Shown here piece by piece: positions 43,100-54,289 of a stretch of DNA of 64,000 nucleotides. Origin of the DNA: Papio anubis (lineage: Eukaryota; Chordata; Mammalia; Primates; Cercopithecidae); NCBI RefSeq assembly GCF_008728515.1, contig NC_044981.1, positions 115,786,385 through 115,850,384 of the forward strand, in the 5' to 3' direction. The first letter of the stretch is position 1, and every line of letters starts with the position of its first letter. The notes beneath the pieces are model-generated. The model did not search any database and had not been told where the DNA came from. It was given only the letters and a program-made list of their open reading frames with translations. The position numbers and the translations under genes are program-made.

Positions 43100-44375
43100 C
43101 TAAAATCTTGGGGAGCTCAGTGGGGTCTTGGTTATCTCTTGTAAATCAATGCTGTAAACAGCTTCCCCATTCTCTTGTGGTATTAGAGTTATGGAAGTGT
43201 ACTAAGGGGAAGGAAAACAGCATATCCAAGAAAGAGACCAATCTCAGAGGAGGCGCTGACAAGGAGATACAGTAACCTTGATTACTTAATTTTAGAGTAG
43301 CAAGCATTTCAGATTCCCAGAATCTAACCTATCCCAAGTAACACCACCAAAAGACAATGGAGCCAGATTGGTGGATTATCAGAACTTTTTTCCATTAAGA
43401 TTATTCCACCCTGCCAACAAATATAGAAGAGAAGATTCATGAACTGGAACATAAATTTAGAATCTAGAGGGAAGCCAAAGGCTGTGATAGTTTGACCTTT
43501 AGCACACAGTCTATTTCAGACTAAATTTTATTATGGAGGCACATTCCATAATATGCTTGTAGTAAGAAATAGAATCTAATAAGAGCTGACAGCAGCTCCT
43601 AGCCTCAGCAAAACTAATACAGTGTGAGTAAGCACCTGGTTTTGTGGGAATCTGAAAGCAAAATACATTGGTACCATAAGAGGACAGTGTGCCCAGGGTA
43701 GCCCAGGGAGTGGCTGTTGCACACCCGTAGTTACATGGATTTGATCAGTAAAGGTCAAAGTTAAATAACTCACTGCCTTAACAGCTAAATAAATGCTGTT
43801 TGTGCAGCTTGTCAACAAAAACTCAAAGAAGAGAAGTAGCTAAAATATTGTATATTGACTTAAATCAGAGAAAATACAAGAGAAAGAAATGATTTACAAA
43901 ATTAGTTCTTTGAATTAAGATGATTGACATTAAGATATTCTACTCTGTTTCTAAGGCTCCCAAATAAAGAAACAATTTTTAGGATTATGAAACATGTTTG
44001 CTAAAAAACAGAAAGTACAATTCTGTGGTTTATCTTTCAGTATTACATTTGATTTGTAAAGAAGATAGAAGTCTTAAGTCACTATACAATGGAAAGATAA
44101 AAAAGTTTAAAAAGATACAATGACTTTTCCATAGTTAACAAGCAGCCAGCATGGGTCCGAATTTTGGAATTGAGTCCTAAATTCCTATAAAGATGGAGAA
44201 AATAATTACTAATAAAGGCTTACTACTGCCTTTTATATGGTAAGTGCTTTACTCGTGGTGTTGAATTGACTGTACACAGGAAATTGTTTTATGTTTTTTC
44301 ATTCTTTTTCTAGAATTTTTTCTTTTTTGAATTATTTAATTATTTTTTTTTAGTCTAGATAACATCTGCACATGT
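43100..44375. other. non-coding DNA, no element recognised
   Basis: No gene is recognised. A minus frame at 43576-43818 has no protein resemblance. A faint antisense MIR phrase occurs near 44110-44170. Confidence 0.45.
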
Positions 44376-44379
44376 TATA

Positions 44380-45035
44380 AATGGAAAAGTTTTCCTATTT
44401 TTATCCCTATATTAGCCACTTTTGTTGGTTTCTTATGTATCCCTTTCGGGTTATTCTATGCACCGATAAACATACATGTGTAAATAGAATTATATTTTGC
44501 ACATTATTCTGAATGTGGTTTTATAATTAAGCTTGTACCATATGAACTTTCACATATTTATCTGCCTTACCATTCTTAAATACTGAGTATATTATTGTAC
44601 ATATTTATAAGTTAAAGACATAGATTTAAGAGCCTTCTGCTGGAACACATTAGGGCTTTTCTTTGTATTACCAGAAGTGCTTCAATCTTTGCTCAAACAC
44701 ATTTTGCATGAGTGTGAGTACATCAATAGAATCAATTCCTAAAAAGGAAACTTGGTGGGTTAATGGTAGGGTGCATCTGTAATTTTGATGGATATGGCCA
44801 ATCGCTCTCTGTAGAGCTTCTGCCAGCTTATATTCCAGCAACAGGGGATAGGAGTAACAGTTTTTCCAAACCCTGATCAATAAACATGTTAACTTTTAAA
44901 AAAGTCATTGCCATTTTTATCCATGTGTAATGTTATCTCAATGTTTTACTTTTTCTCTCTTTTACTTTGAATGAGAATGAACATTTTATCATGTTTAAGG
45001 GTCACTGATATTTGTTTCATCGAACAGCCAGAATC
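44380..45035 (-). mobile_element. old L1M 3' region, antisense
   Basis: In + orientation the blocks TCAATTCCTAAAAAGGAAAC, TGGGTTAATGGTAGGGTGCA, TGTAATTTTGATGGATATGG, CCAATCGCTCTCTGTAGAG, CTTATATTCCAGCAACAG, GTGTAATGTTATCTCAATG and GAACATTTTATCATGTTTAA run in the order of an antisense L1M (L1ME/L1MC-like) ORF2 end and 3' UTR. It is heavily mutated and non-functional. Confidence 0.8.
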
Positions 45036-45212
45036 AGTTTTCAAAGTATCTCTTTTTATTTTAAATTTAGTGAGTAATTAAATTAATTAAAAATTTTAAA
45101 CAATGCTTTAAAATATACTAATAATTTCTATCTTAGTGACAGTTGACACATTAACATTTGACCTCCTGTAGTTTCCTTTGAGCCTCCTCATTTTTATCTA
45201 AAAGTGGAGGAA

Positions 45213-45254
45213 TGCGTGTGTGTGTGTGTGTGCACGTGCACATGTGTGTGTGTG
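45213..45254 (+). repeat. (TG)n tract with GTGCACGTGCAC core
   Basis: Two (TG)n runs flank TGTGCACGTGCACATG, giving about 42 bp of perfect alternating purine-pyrimidine with a central palindrome. This is a good Z-DNA former. Confidence 0.9.
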
Positions 45255-45259
45255 AAGTG

Positions 45260-46890
45260 GACTATCACCAACGTGGCTTTTATTCAGCATATCACTTACA
45301 TGATTCCTTTGGCAAGCTTATGTATCTGTCCTTGTTAGTGTCATTAAATGTCCAAATATTCTTGAGTACATTTTGGGCACATTTGCCAATAAATGACTAG
45401 ATTGACATCAATGAGGGAAAATGAATAAAGAATAAAGGTGAGGCTTATTCATTTTTTCCTTTGAAAAGAATTATTAAAAATTTTCCCTTGTGATGAACAC
45501 ATTCTGCGTTTTGCAAATTCTTTCCGTGACTTAAATTTGCGGTCAAACCTAGCTTCCCTATTTCATTTTAGAAATTCTTCTCTATTCACAGGATTGGGGG
45601 TGAGATAAGCTATCTAAATCATTTAGGGGGCTCTGAGGTCAGCAGAGAAAGCCTCATGCCAAAGGAGATGACTTTTACCGGAAAAAAGGACTTACTTTAT
45701 CTTTGAATACACAAATAAAGTCTGCACTATCAATAAAAATGCCATATGGAAGACCTTCTGAAATGATTGATGCCATCCCTCATGTCTGTTAAAAACCTCC
45801 CTGGGCTTGCACAGGCCACATTTCTCTAACCTTATTTCCATGAAAACTCCAGGGGAGAGTGACAGCCTCTATCTGGCAAACTTAGCTGTGTCACATGACT
45901 CAACAGGGCAGATCAGAGTTGGACAAAGCAACTGTGCTGGTCTCTGTTGTCAATTTTATTGACAGAAAAATGAGTCATTAACAAAGGGCATCTGAAATTA
46001 TAGACCTAATTTAGTTCCTATGTATTAACCAGCAATTCAATAAAGCCAAAGAGCAGTTTTCATGCATCTGAAATAGCTGAGTGTTACGGGTTTAAATATC
46101 TGCTTAGTTTAGTCCCCCCAAAAATCAGAGATCTGCTGATTTATCCCCCCTTCTCCAAAACATACTGTCTGCAGGCATGGAAAGTATTCAGGCTCTGCAA
46201 GATGGTGAAAGCATTTCACTACCTTCTTATCACTGCCTCTCTCTTTAGGTACACTTTTGGGAGAAAAAATAATATTTCTTCTCATTTGTGTTCCAATTTG
46301 AGGATTTGGTTTTATGCTTTAAAATGTTCCATTACAGTCTTTCATTTTTTAAAACTTTGGTACTACTGTAGGAAAAGATTTGCTTACGAGAGCCATTCAT
46401 TTGACTAATCGTATCTCTTCACTGCCATCGCAAACATCATTGGTAAAATTATGATTGAATGTGGAAGTAACTAGGGGAAATTTGACAGAGGTTTATTAAA
46501 AACCAAAATGCCCGTAAATTAGAAAGTATGCTGAATATACCTTTGTTTTCAAAGACTGCATCTTAGTAAACTTTTTAGACGTGACAGCTAAAATCAAATT
46601 GAGAAAATTCAGAGAATGTTCTGTGACTCTTCCAAAAGTATTCCCTTATACAAATATATTTTTAAAAAATAAGGAGCCACTCAAATAATTAGGAATTATT
46701 CTTTCTGTTTATACTGCACATTCCAAGACAGTAACAGAGCAATATTTTCCTCCATAGTTAGTGTCTTTACAGACAGAATATGACAAACAAATTTTATGGT
46801 CTGATAGCTGTCTGGAAATGAAATATTTCATAAAAATGAAATATTTATAGTTTTTAAGCCAATAATCATATAGAAAATTGTAAATAATAA
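45260..46890. other. non-coding DNA, no element recognised
   Basis: No gene or repeat family is recognised. The frames at 46202-46408 (+) and 46709-46948 (-) reflect AT-rich sequence. The phrase ATAATCATATAGAAAAT is duplicated near 46861-46902. Confidence 0.45.
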
Positions 46891-47060
46891 TCATATAGAA
46901 AATATAATAGGAAAAATATAGCATTAAAAATAGCAACAAATATGACAAATATGTAGGAATTACCTGAAAAGAAGTATTTACCTGTATGGAGGAAACTACT
47001 AAACTTCATTGAGAGGCACATGGATGATTTGAATAAGTGCATTCCAAGTGGAAAAACAAA

Positions 47061-47094
47061 AATATTCTGTTGATGTCAATATTCTGTTGATGTT
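47061..47094 (+). repeat. 17-bp tandem duplication
   Basis: AATATTCTGTTGATGTC at 47061-47077 is followed directly by AATATTCTGTTGATGTT at 47078-47094. One base differs. Confidence 0.9.
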
Positions 47095-48166
47095 AAAGTG
47101 ATGTTTACGTTTAATGCAATCTCTAATCTTCAAACATTTGAATTTTTGAGAAATTTTCTAAAATTTATCTGAAAGAATAAACTGGTAGGAATTAAAGTTT
47201 TTGAGCAAAAGTAAGATGACACTTGCATTATCAAAGATAAGAACATGTTAAAAATCTATAAAACATGAAACAGTGTGGTATTAGTGTCAGGATGGACATT
47301 CGGATCAATGAAACAGGGTAGAAATACTAGGAAAATACCCATGTATAGAAGTTTTAATTACATGAATAAAATTACATTTCAAATAAGTGGGGGAAGCAAT
47401 AAAAGTGTTCAATAACTTAGATGGTTGGTTACTTATATTTCAAAAGGTCACGTCTTCACTTGCCTCATACCGCAGGTGCCACAGCACAGTGGCTTGCTGG
47501 GACTTGGTTACAGATGAGCTAGGATGTGATCATCTCAGTTGCCCAGGTGACTGATAAACCCTGGCTGTGAACAGCCTCGTTTGTTTACCCCAGAGTGCCA
47601 TGAAAACGTGTATTTTTCTATGTGCACTGTGACGCAAAATATGCTAGGGAGTAGTCTTTTACTATACACTAAAATTAATTAGAAATTGATTTAAAAATTA
47701 AATGCAAATAAAACAATAAGAAAACTTTGAGAAAATAGGAACAACTATCTTGGGTCCAGGAAGGCTTTGGGAAAATAAAATGAAAAATAGAAATTATAAA
47801 GGTAAACAAAAGAGATTTGGTGAGCTAAAATGAGTGTTTCTGAACCTCAATAACACAAGATTCTCAGAACTAAAGGACAAGTCACAAACTGGGGAAAATG
47901 TGTCAGGCAAAGTGTCAAATGAGTGGAAGGATTCTACAAATCAACAGGGAAAAGTAGATACCTACATATTTTGAAAAGGGAAAGGCAATGAACAGGCAAT
48001 TAATACAGATGATTTTTTAAACTATCTTATGAAAAATGTTAAAGATCATTAATAACAAATACATGAAAATTAAAACAGTGAGATTCTCTTACCATGTATC
48101 AAATTGATAGAGCTAAAATGATTCATAATTCCCCAGGTTGGCTGGAGTGAGATACTGAGAACTTTC

Positions 48167-48438
48167 TTTTTTAAATTTTTTGTGAGGTGGAGTCTTGCTC
48201 TGTTGCCCAGACTGGAGTGCAGTGGCAGGATCTCTGCTCACTGCAACCACCACCTCGCAGGTTCAAGTGATTCTCCTGTCTCAGCCTCCCAAGTATCTAG
48301 GCACATGCCACCATGCCCGGCTAACTTTTATACTTTTAGTAGAGATAATAGAGATGGGATTTCATCATGTTGACCAGGCTGGTCTCCAATTCCGGACCTC
48401 ATGCTGGGATTACAGGTGTGAGATACCACACTTGGCCA
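48167..48438 (-). mobile_element. Alu, antisense, internally deleted, with exact TSD
   Basis: The Alu runs from a T-rich tail through GAGGTGGAGTCTTGCTCTGT to ACCACACTTGGCC. Relative to a complete Alu it lacks part of the left monomer (the CCGCCTCGGCCTCCCAAAG region is skipped between CCTCATG and CTGGGATTACAGG). The duplications TGAGAACTTTC (48156-48166 and 48440-48450) are exact. It sits inside the older L1M. Two overlapping + frames here are Alu translations. Confidence 0.94.
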
Positions 48439-48989
48439 TTGAGAACTTTCATATGGTGCTGAGTAAATTAAACTTGTAAAGGAAAATTTGAAAACAGATG
48501 TTCCTAGGCCTTATATTCCTGTATAAAGCAGTTGTAGGGATGTATTCTAAGTAAATAAAGATGGGGCCAAAGTTCAACATAAAAGGATGCTCCTTTCAGC
48601 ATAACCTATAAAAGGGACAATTCAAAGGAATCTAAATGTGATTATAAAAGTTCTTACGTATCTACTACAGCATCAGATCTAGTCACTGAAAGTGATACAG
48701 AAAATACTTATATACTGATAAGAGACAATATTCACAATATAGAGCCAAATAATAAAATGCAAGTTGTGAGAGTACAATACTATTTCTTTAAAACAGTGTA
48801 CAAATAAACCAAAAACCAACAAACAAAAATAGTAGAAGGGCACATAGCAAAATATAAATGATGATTATGCATTAGTGCTGGATCATAGGTAACCCTTGCT
48901 TCTTTTGTAGTTTTTCTGTTTTAAAAATTATCTGCACTGAACATACATTCCTTTTGTAACTATTTTTAAAAGATGCTATTAAAATACAA

Positions 48990-50630
48990 AAATAAAAAAT
49001 TACAGTTTATTCCATTTCAACTATGCTTATACAAGCATGATTGAAACTTCTGCCTCATATCAGGGCTAACGTCAGAAAATTCAGTCTTCTGATTATTGAT
49101 TTGCTGCAATCATAAATGATTGCTAAGTTTTAGAAGATGACAAGACAAAATAGGATCAAAATATTCAGAGGGACTGGTACATTAGCCAAGACTTCACAAT
49201 TCTAGCCTTGCCATCAACTGAAATGGCAAAACATGAATAAGAAACACCTTGTACATGGCTGATAAATACTTGATAATTTTTGATAAACTTTGATAATTTA
49301 AAAAATTTCCACTCCACTTATATTACTGAACACATTACATAATTTATTCTGAAAAAAGAAAAAAGTTAAAACTATCATTAATGTTTACGTTATGAAAATT
49401 TTTATCTCTTCAATGCTATATACTTTAATCTCATATGTTAGTAAAGGATTTGTGTTCAAGATTATAAATAAAAGAGGCATCCTTAATCTAACCTGTCTTC
49501 GTGGCATTCTCTGAAGTGGGATGTGGCCTTAAGTGTTCATAGCTTTGGAACTTTAACAAAATGTAATGATCCGCTCTGAGGTATTTATTTTTATCAGATG
49601 TAGAGTATGGAAATCTGACATTTTCATGAGCATAATTACAATGACAATGCATATTCTTATCTGAAGTTTTAAAATGTGGAGGCAAATAATTAGGTTTAAA
49701 GAAGAGGAGAGAGAGAGTGTGCTAGGGAGTGCACACTGTGTCTTAAATACTTAGGAGTATTCAAATATGCCTTATAACCTAATGGAATCATTGGATTAAA
49801 ACTGATCCAGGATGATGTGCAATTTGTGATATCTTCTTATTCATTCTGGGAAAAGTCTGATGAGTTGCCTTTTATTTTGGAGAGCCCCCTCACTCTCCAC
49901 CTGAGGTGTGGCTGCACTTGCACCTAGAATGCACACGTGGAAGGCCCTCTTGACAAAAGTCCAGGAAGCGCCTTAATGGATCATGGTTAGTGTTCCACAG
50001 CGTGAGTCACTGGCGTTTCGAAGCAGCATCAATTTGGCCATAATATGTTTCCATGGTTTCCACAGTTATCACTGTCTGCCTGGATAATGAGTACCGATAA
50101 AATATGACCTGACTGGATTATAGCAGGGGAAGAATCTGAAGAACACTCTTTTTATAGTTTCTTTTCTTATAAACCACTTGACTGACTCCCTTTCTAAGGC
50201 TATCCTAGAATTTACTGTACTGTGCAGTATGAGGTAATTGGCTTTCAGGATTTCGGGAGGATTCTGTGCTGCAATCAGATCAATATTGTGTGCTTTGCCT
50301 GTGTTCTCAGAAGAAAGGAGTATCTGTCTTGGAACTAGAGTAAGGGGGAGAAAACCCAGAAAACAATAACTGATTGAGAGTGGCGTAAACAAGAAAATGC
50401 CCATTGCTGCCAATGTCCATAAAATGCATAAAATATACAAAAATTTGCATCTGTTATGGATTATAACAGATGAAGCTGTTAAGTAATAGTAAAAAAAAAT
50501 ATATTGTAATACAAGTAATCTACATTGGAGAGACTTGGAGGGTAGACACACTGCATTCAACCCTCAGCTGCTCAGGGCAAGGGTAGGTGATAGAAGGAGA
50601 AGGGGCAGCTTTTCCTGCTGCAATAGTTTA
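48990..50630. other. non-coding DNA with one 163-codon open frame
   Basis: No repeat family is recognised. The minus frame at 50069-50560 (163 codons) is hydrophobic in its first half with a tyrosine-rich stretch, and resembles no protein I know. Another frame at 49488-49685 (-) is unremarkable. A TTGATAA-rich slippage patch is at about 49260-49305. Confidence 0.42.
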
Positions 50631-50644
50631 AGAGTCACTCAGTC

Positions 50645-50932
50645 GGCAGGGTGCAGTGGCTCACACCTGTAATCCTGGCACTTTGGGAAGCCAAGCTGGC
50701 TGGATAACTTGAGGTCAGGAGTTTGAGACCAGCCTGACCAAGAGAGTGAAACCCCATCTCTACCCAAAATACAAAAATTAGCTGGGCAAGGTGGTGCGTG
50801 CCTGTAATCCCAGCTACTCAGGAGACTGAAGCAGGAGAATTGCTTGAATCTGGGAGGCAGTGGTTGCAGTGAGCCGAGATTGTGCCACTGTGCTCCAGCC
50901 TGGGCAACAGAGTGAGACTCCGTCTCAAAAAA
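50645..50932 (+). mobile_element. Alu (AluS-like), full length, with TSD
   Basis: The element runs from GGCAGGGTGCAGTGGCTCAC through ACTTGAGGTCAGGAGTTTGA and the right monomer to a short A-rich tail. AGAGTCACTCAGTC (50631-50644) and AGAGTTACTCAGTC (50933-50946) differ by one base and mark the ends. Confidence 0.96.
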
Positions 50933-50954
50933 AGAGTTACTCAGTCACATATTG

Positions 50955-51008
50955 GGCCATGTAAGTGGCTCAACAACTACTTATGTTTTCTGTGCCGCTT
51001 ACATGGCC
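50955..51008. other. 15-bp inverted repeat, hairpin-forming
   Basis: GGCCATGTAAGTGGC (50955-50969) pairs with GCCGCTTACATGGCC (50994-51008) along its whole length, with one G-T wobble and a 24-base loop. No known function is inferred. Confidence 0.8.
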
Positions 51009-51120
51009 TTGTCATCGATAGGAATTCCTATTCTGAGCTTCCCTTTCACAAAAAGGGAAATTCCCCATGATTGGAAGAAGGGGCTTGTTCCCTGCAACAC
51101 CTACCCAGGTGCCACCTCCT

Positions 51121-51227
51121 CCAATGCATCCCCCTCCAATGCATCCCCCTCCAATGCATCCCCCTCCAATGTATCCCCCTCCAATGCACGTCCCACTCCA
51201 ATGCATCCCCCTCCAATGCACCCCCCT
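51121..51227 (+). repeat. 15-bp minisatellite, seven units
   Basis: The unit CCAATGCATCCCCCT repeats at 51121, 51136, 51151, 51166, 51181 (a 17-bp variant), 51198 and 51213, with a few substitutions. Because the unit is a multiple of three and lacks stops, both strands are open: about 129 codons at 50952-51341 (+) with Ser-Asn-Ala-Ser-Pro repeats, and 117 codons at 51012-51365 (-) with Gly/Cys/Ile repeats. These are by-products of the repeat. Confidence 0.93.
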
Positions 51228-51234
51228 CTCATTC

Positions 51235-51600
51235 TCTGCTCTCCTGCACCTGGCTTGACTAGCTGCTGCCCCTTGGCTTCTCTTGTTGGGAAGGGGTTTT
51301 ACCAATGGGTTTTTTGGTGCCTGTCCTGGCAGGTGAAGTGACATAATTTTGTTGTCATGAAGCACAGCGAAACCTCAAGCACTGAGAAGGGCAGAACAGC
51401 AAGCCCAGCCCCTGATCCTCCAAGGGGCAGTACAGCTTGGCGGCAGACACCCTTACTGCTTGAATTTTTACTGCTGATGAGGCCTGAGTCATGCATAGAA
51501 AGTCCCTGACAAAAAGCCACAGGGATGGGTTTTTTCTGAGTATTGGGAAAGCCTCTCTAGCAACCACTGATGACAATTGTTGGGAGCCAAGTTTATTATT
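51235..51600. other. non-coding DNA, no element recognised
   Basis: No gene or repeat is recognised between the minisatellite and the purine tract. Overlapping minus frames at 51299-51687 lack domain resemblance. Confidence 0.45.
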
Positions 51601-51607
51601 TTTTTTC

Positions 51608-51683
51608 AAAGAGAGAGAGAGAGGGAGGCAGAGAGAGAAAAGAGAAAAGAAAAGAGGAGAGACGAGAAGAGAGAGAAAAGATA
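51608..51683 (+). repeat. GA-rich purine tract
   Basis: About 75 bases are almost entirely A and G, including (GA)n and AAAAGAGAAAAG units, immediately 5' of an AluJ. Long mirror-like purine tracts can form triplex (H-DNA). Confidence 0.85.
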
Positions 51684-51701
51684 TCAAGATTTAAGAACTG
51701 A

Positions 51702-51994
51702 GCAGAGAGTGTGATGGCTCACACCTATAATCCCAGCACTCTGGGAGGCTGAAGCAGGAGGATTGCTTGAGCCCAGGAGTTTGAGACCAGCCTGGATAAC
51801 ATAGTGAGGCCACATCTCCACAAATTCAAAAGTAGCTGGGCATGTTGGCACACACCTGTGGTCCCAGCTACTTGGGAGGTTGAGGTGGAAGGATCACTTG
51901 AGCCTAGGAGGTTCAGTGCAGTGAGCCATGATCATGCAACTGAACTCCAGCCTGGTCAACAGAGTCATACCCCATCTCAAAAACAAAACAAAAC
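51702..51994 (+). mobile_element. AluJ-like element
   Basis: The body reads GTGTGATGGCTCACACCTAT, GAAGCAGGAGGATTGCTTGA, GCCCAGGAGTTTGAGACCAG, CCTGGATAACATAGTGAG, then a right monomer ending in AAACAAAACAAAA. The GCTTGAGCCCAGGAG and AACATAGTGAG variants indicate the older AluJ group. The + frame at 51804-52082 is an artefact of it. Confidence 0.93.
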
Positions 51995-52154
51995 TCAACA
52001 GAGGTTGCACAGTGACTATGAAAACTCCTGGCTATTTGTATTCAGAAATCCTAGAGAACAAAGGTGGAGAGTCCCAGAATAGGGAAGCCATCTTGATCTG
52101 AAATTTTCCAAACGTGTTTTTCTAGGTAGAGAGCTCTGGTGATGGCCAAATTTT

Positions 52155-52335
52155 TTTATCACTTGCTAGTTGTGAACCTTGAGCAACTTACTTGGCACCT
52201 TTCAATTACAGTTTCTCATCTGTAAAATGCAAATAATAATGATTCCTACCACACAGTAGTGAAGCTTAAACAAGATAACACATCTGATATGTGGCATAAG
52301 ATAGAAACTCAATAAATGTCATTTATCAGTACTAT
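52155..52335 (+). repeat. MIR SINE, sense, near full length
   Basis: TTGCTAGTTGTGAACCTTGA, GCAACTTACTTGGCACCTTT, CAGTTTCTCATCTGTAAAAT, CAAATAATAATGATTCCTAC, GAAGCTTAAACAAGATAACA and GAAACTCAATAAATGTCATT follow the sense MIR consensus from the Ser/Gly-rich-like core to its 3' end. This is the clearest MIR in the window. Confidence 0.82.
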
Positions 52336-52339
52336 GATT

Positions 52340-53390
52340 TCAGGGAAACAGAATATTTTCTAATTACTATACATGTTCTTGCTGTTATATGGATAGGCTG
52401 CTTTTATTCAGAAAGAAATAACCTTCATGAAGTGCTTTTATTTCTCTAGGGGCCATTAAAATGTCTAATCCTATTATCAAGACTTTTGCTTTCAGCCTAA
52501 CAGACCACTCAGAAATGGAAAGGACTCTCGGGCAGATAGGCTATGGATTTAATGACATCAGGTACATAATGAAGCCCACTTTGGGCAGATCGGAAAATAC
52601 CCTCTGCCCTGTCTAAACCACATGGCAAGTTCAAATCAAGCAAGCTACACAGCCAAGAAATAATTTCTGGGCTCTCGGGTCTGTTTTCATTAAGTCTTTA
52701 TCAATAATGTATTGAGTATTTATTGAGTTCCATATGGGAAATGTTACATGCTAGTTGCTTTGGGACTGTATAAACATATACAGTGTGCTGATCCCCAGGG
52801 GCATAGGTATAATAAGAAAAATAATACATGAGAAAATAGCCACAATAAAAGTAAATGTGAAAACTGCTACAAGAGTTATGTGAACACAGGAGCTCAAACG
52901 CTTTTACTTTTTTCCACAAAAGATGTGTGGATTTTTGCTGAATAATTATGCATTGAAGATAAAGGACCTCAAGGAGGAGCCGATGGCATAAACAAAAGTG
53001 TAAAGATGCTAAAAGTAATTTCAGTAATAATAAAAATAACAGACTTACATTTTATACTATGTGCTGGGTAAAATATGTATGCATCAGATCAAATTGGCAA
53101 AGCATAGATAAGTGCTAGGTAAAATATATGCATACAGTATATATGCAAATATAAATATATATTTATATCAACTAGATGCTAGAGAATGTGTTGTAAGGTA
53201 GGCAAGGGATTAAGCCACAAAGTAAGCTGTGGTAAAGAAAAAAGGATCTCAAAGTCTTCTGTGATGTCAGAACTCCCTACCAGGAATGAAGAGTTTTCTG
53301 GAATGGGGGTGACCTTCTGGCTGTGGCACCTGGTGACTGGTCTGGAATTAAGTACTTCACAACCATCTTCTGAGGGATGTAGTGAATGCA
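52340..53390. other. non-coding DNA, AT-rich, no element recognised
   Basis: No gene is recognised. At 53061-53085 and 53112-53136 a phrase GTGCT(G/A)GGTAAAATAT is repeated about 51 bp apart. The 53100-53165 part is TA-rich. The opposing frames at 53179-53403 (-) and 53186-53443 (+) overlap and look spurious. Confidence 0.45.
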
Positions 53391-53394
53391 CTGT

Positions 53395-53510
53395 TATGTC
53401 CACTTTGCAGGTGATCAGAATGAGGCACAGGAGTTGGGAGTGATGAAACCGGGGTGTTTAGTCCATTTCAGAGCTGGAATGAGTATACAAATCGTGCTTG
53501 GCTGACTTCC
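53395..53510 (-). repeat. possible MIR fragment, antisense
   Basis: TGTCCACTTTGCAGGTGATC, AGAATGAGGCACAGGAGTTG and CAGAGCTGGAATGAGTATAC resemble antisense MIR blocks at about the right spacing. Confidence 0.42.
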
Positions 53511-53794
53511 AGTGCTGTTCCATTCTCATATCCAGGTTCTTACCCTGTGGCTCTGCAATACCTCATGTGGTTGATTTTAGAATGAAACAGACAAAACTTT
53601 TATGTCCAAAGATCACTGCAACAGATTACAATAAGTGAACTGCATGTAAATTGCAGAAATGATAGCGGTTGAGATTGTCTAATATTTACTTGCAGGGAGT
53701 GATAGAGATTGCTTTAAAGGACTCGGAAGAATCCAAGAATCTGAGTGTTCATAATTAATCAGACGTATAATTCCAAAAGTGGGAGAAGATTTGA

Positions 53795-53905
53795 AACCAT
53801 TTTATTTCTTTATTTTACTAGTGAGGAAACCAAAACTCAAAGAGATTAGATGAATTGCCAAAGCCACACAGACAGTGAGTGGGGCAGGCCCATGTCTCTT
53901 TACCC
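53795..53905 (-). repeat. MIR SINE fragment, antisense
   Basis: CTAGTGAGGAAACCAAAACTC, AAAGAGATTAGATGAATTGC, CAAAGCCACACAGACAGTGA and GTGGGGCAGGCCCATGTCT correspond to the central antisense MIR blocks in order. Confidence 0.66.
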
Positions 53906-54289
53906 TTGGGCCAATGGGGGCTACAGGCCTGGGCAATTGGTCTTCTAGAAGAAGCATTCAAAGTCGCAACAGATGAGATGGGAACTAGACAGGTGTGTGC
54001 AGAGGGGAAGCTGGTTCTATAAACGAACTCCAGAACATTTGCTAGAATAGGGATACAAATATAAAATCATAAGGCATCCTACCTCCCCTCTAAGATACTC
54101 CCTTTAATTTTACAAAATTCCTCTCACAATGAGGAAGTAGAAAATGGTAAGTAGCCTTCAGTGTGCTTGATTTTTCAACCTGGTGTGATAGAGACATCAA
54201 CAAATTTTATAAGATTTAAATGGGATTGATTGGATTAAGTTCTCTACTAAGAAAAATTGGGTGTTGTGTGTCATATGTTAAAATTTGGC

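Larger units (their letters stand above)
46900..48985 (+). mobile_element. old L1M (ORF2 end and 3' UTR), sense, interrupted
   Basis: Sense L1M blocks run in order. ORF2-like: CAGTGTGGTATTAGTGTCAG, GATGGACATTCGGATCAATG, AATTGATAGAGCTAAAATGA. Then 3'-UTR-like: TAAAGCAGTTGTAGGGATGT, GATACAGAAAATACTTATAT, GTACAATACTATTTCTTTAA. Stops and indels break the frame everywhere. An unassigned segment (about 47410-47655) and an Alu (48167-48438) interrupt it. A 17-bp tandem duplication is at 47061-47094. Confidence 0.78.

Noticed and set aside
51121..51227. CRISPR-like array
   Set aside because: Units are contiguous with no unique spacers, and the sequence is primate. It is a minisatellite.
50952..51365. 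129- and 117-codon repeat proteins
   Set aside because: Both frames are created by the 15-bp minisatellite and overlap on opposite strands.
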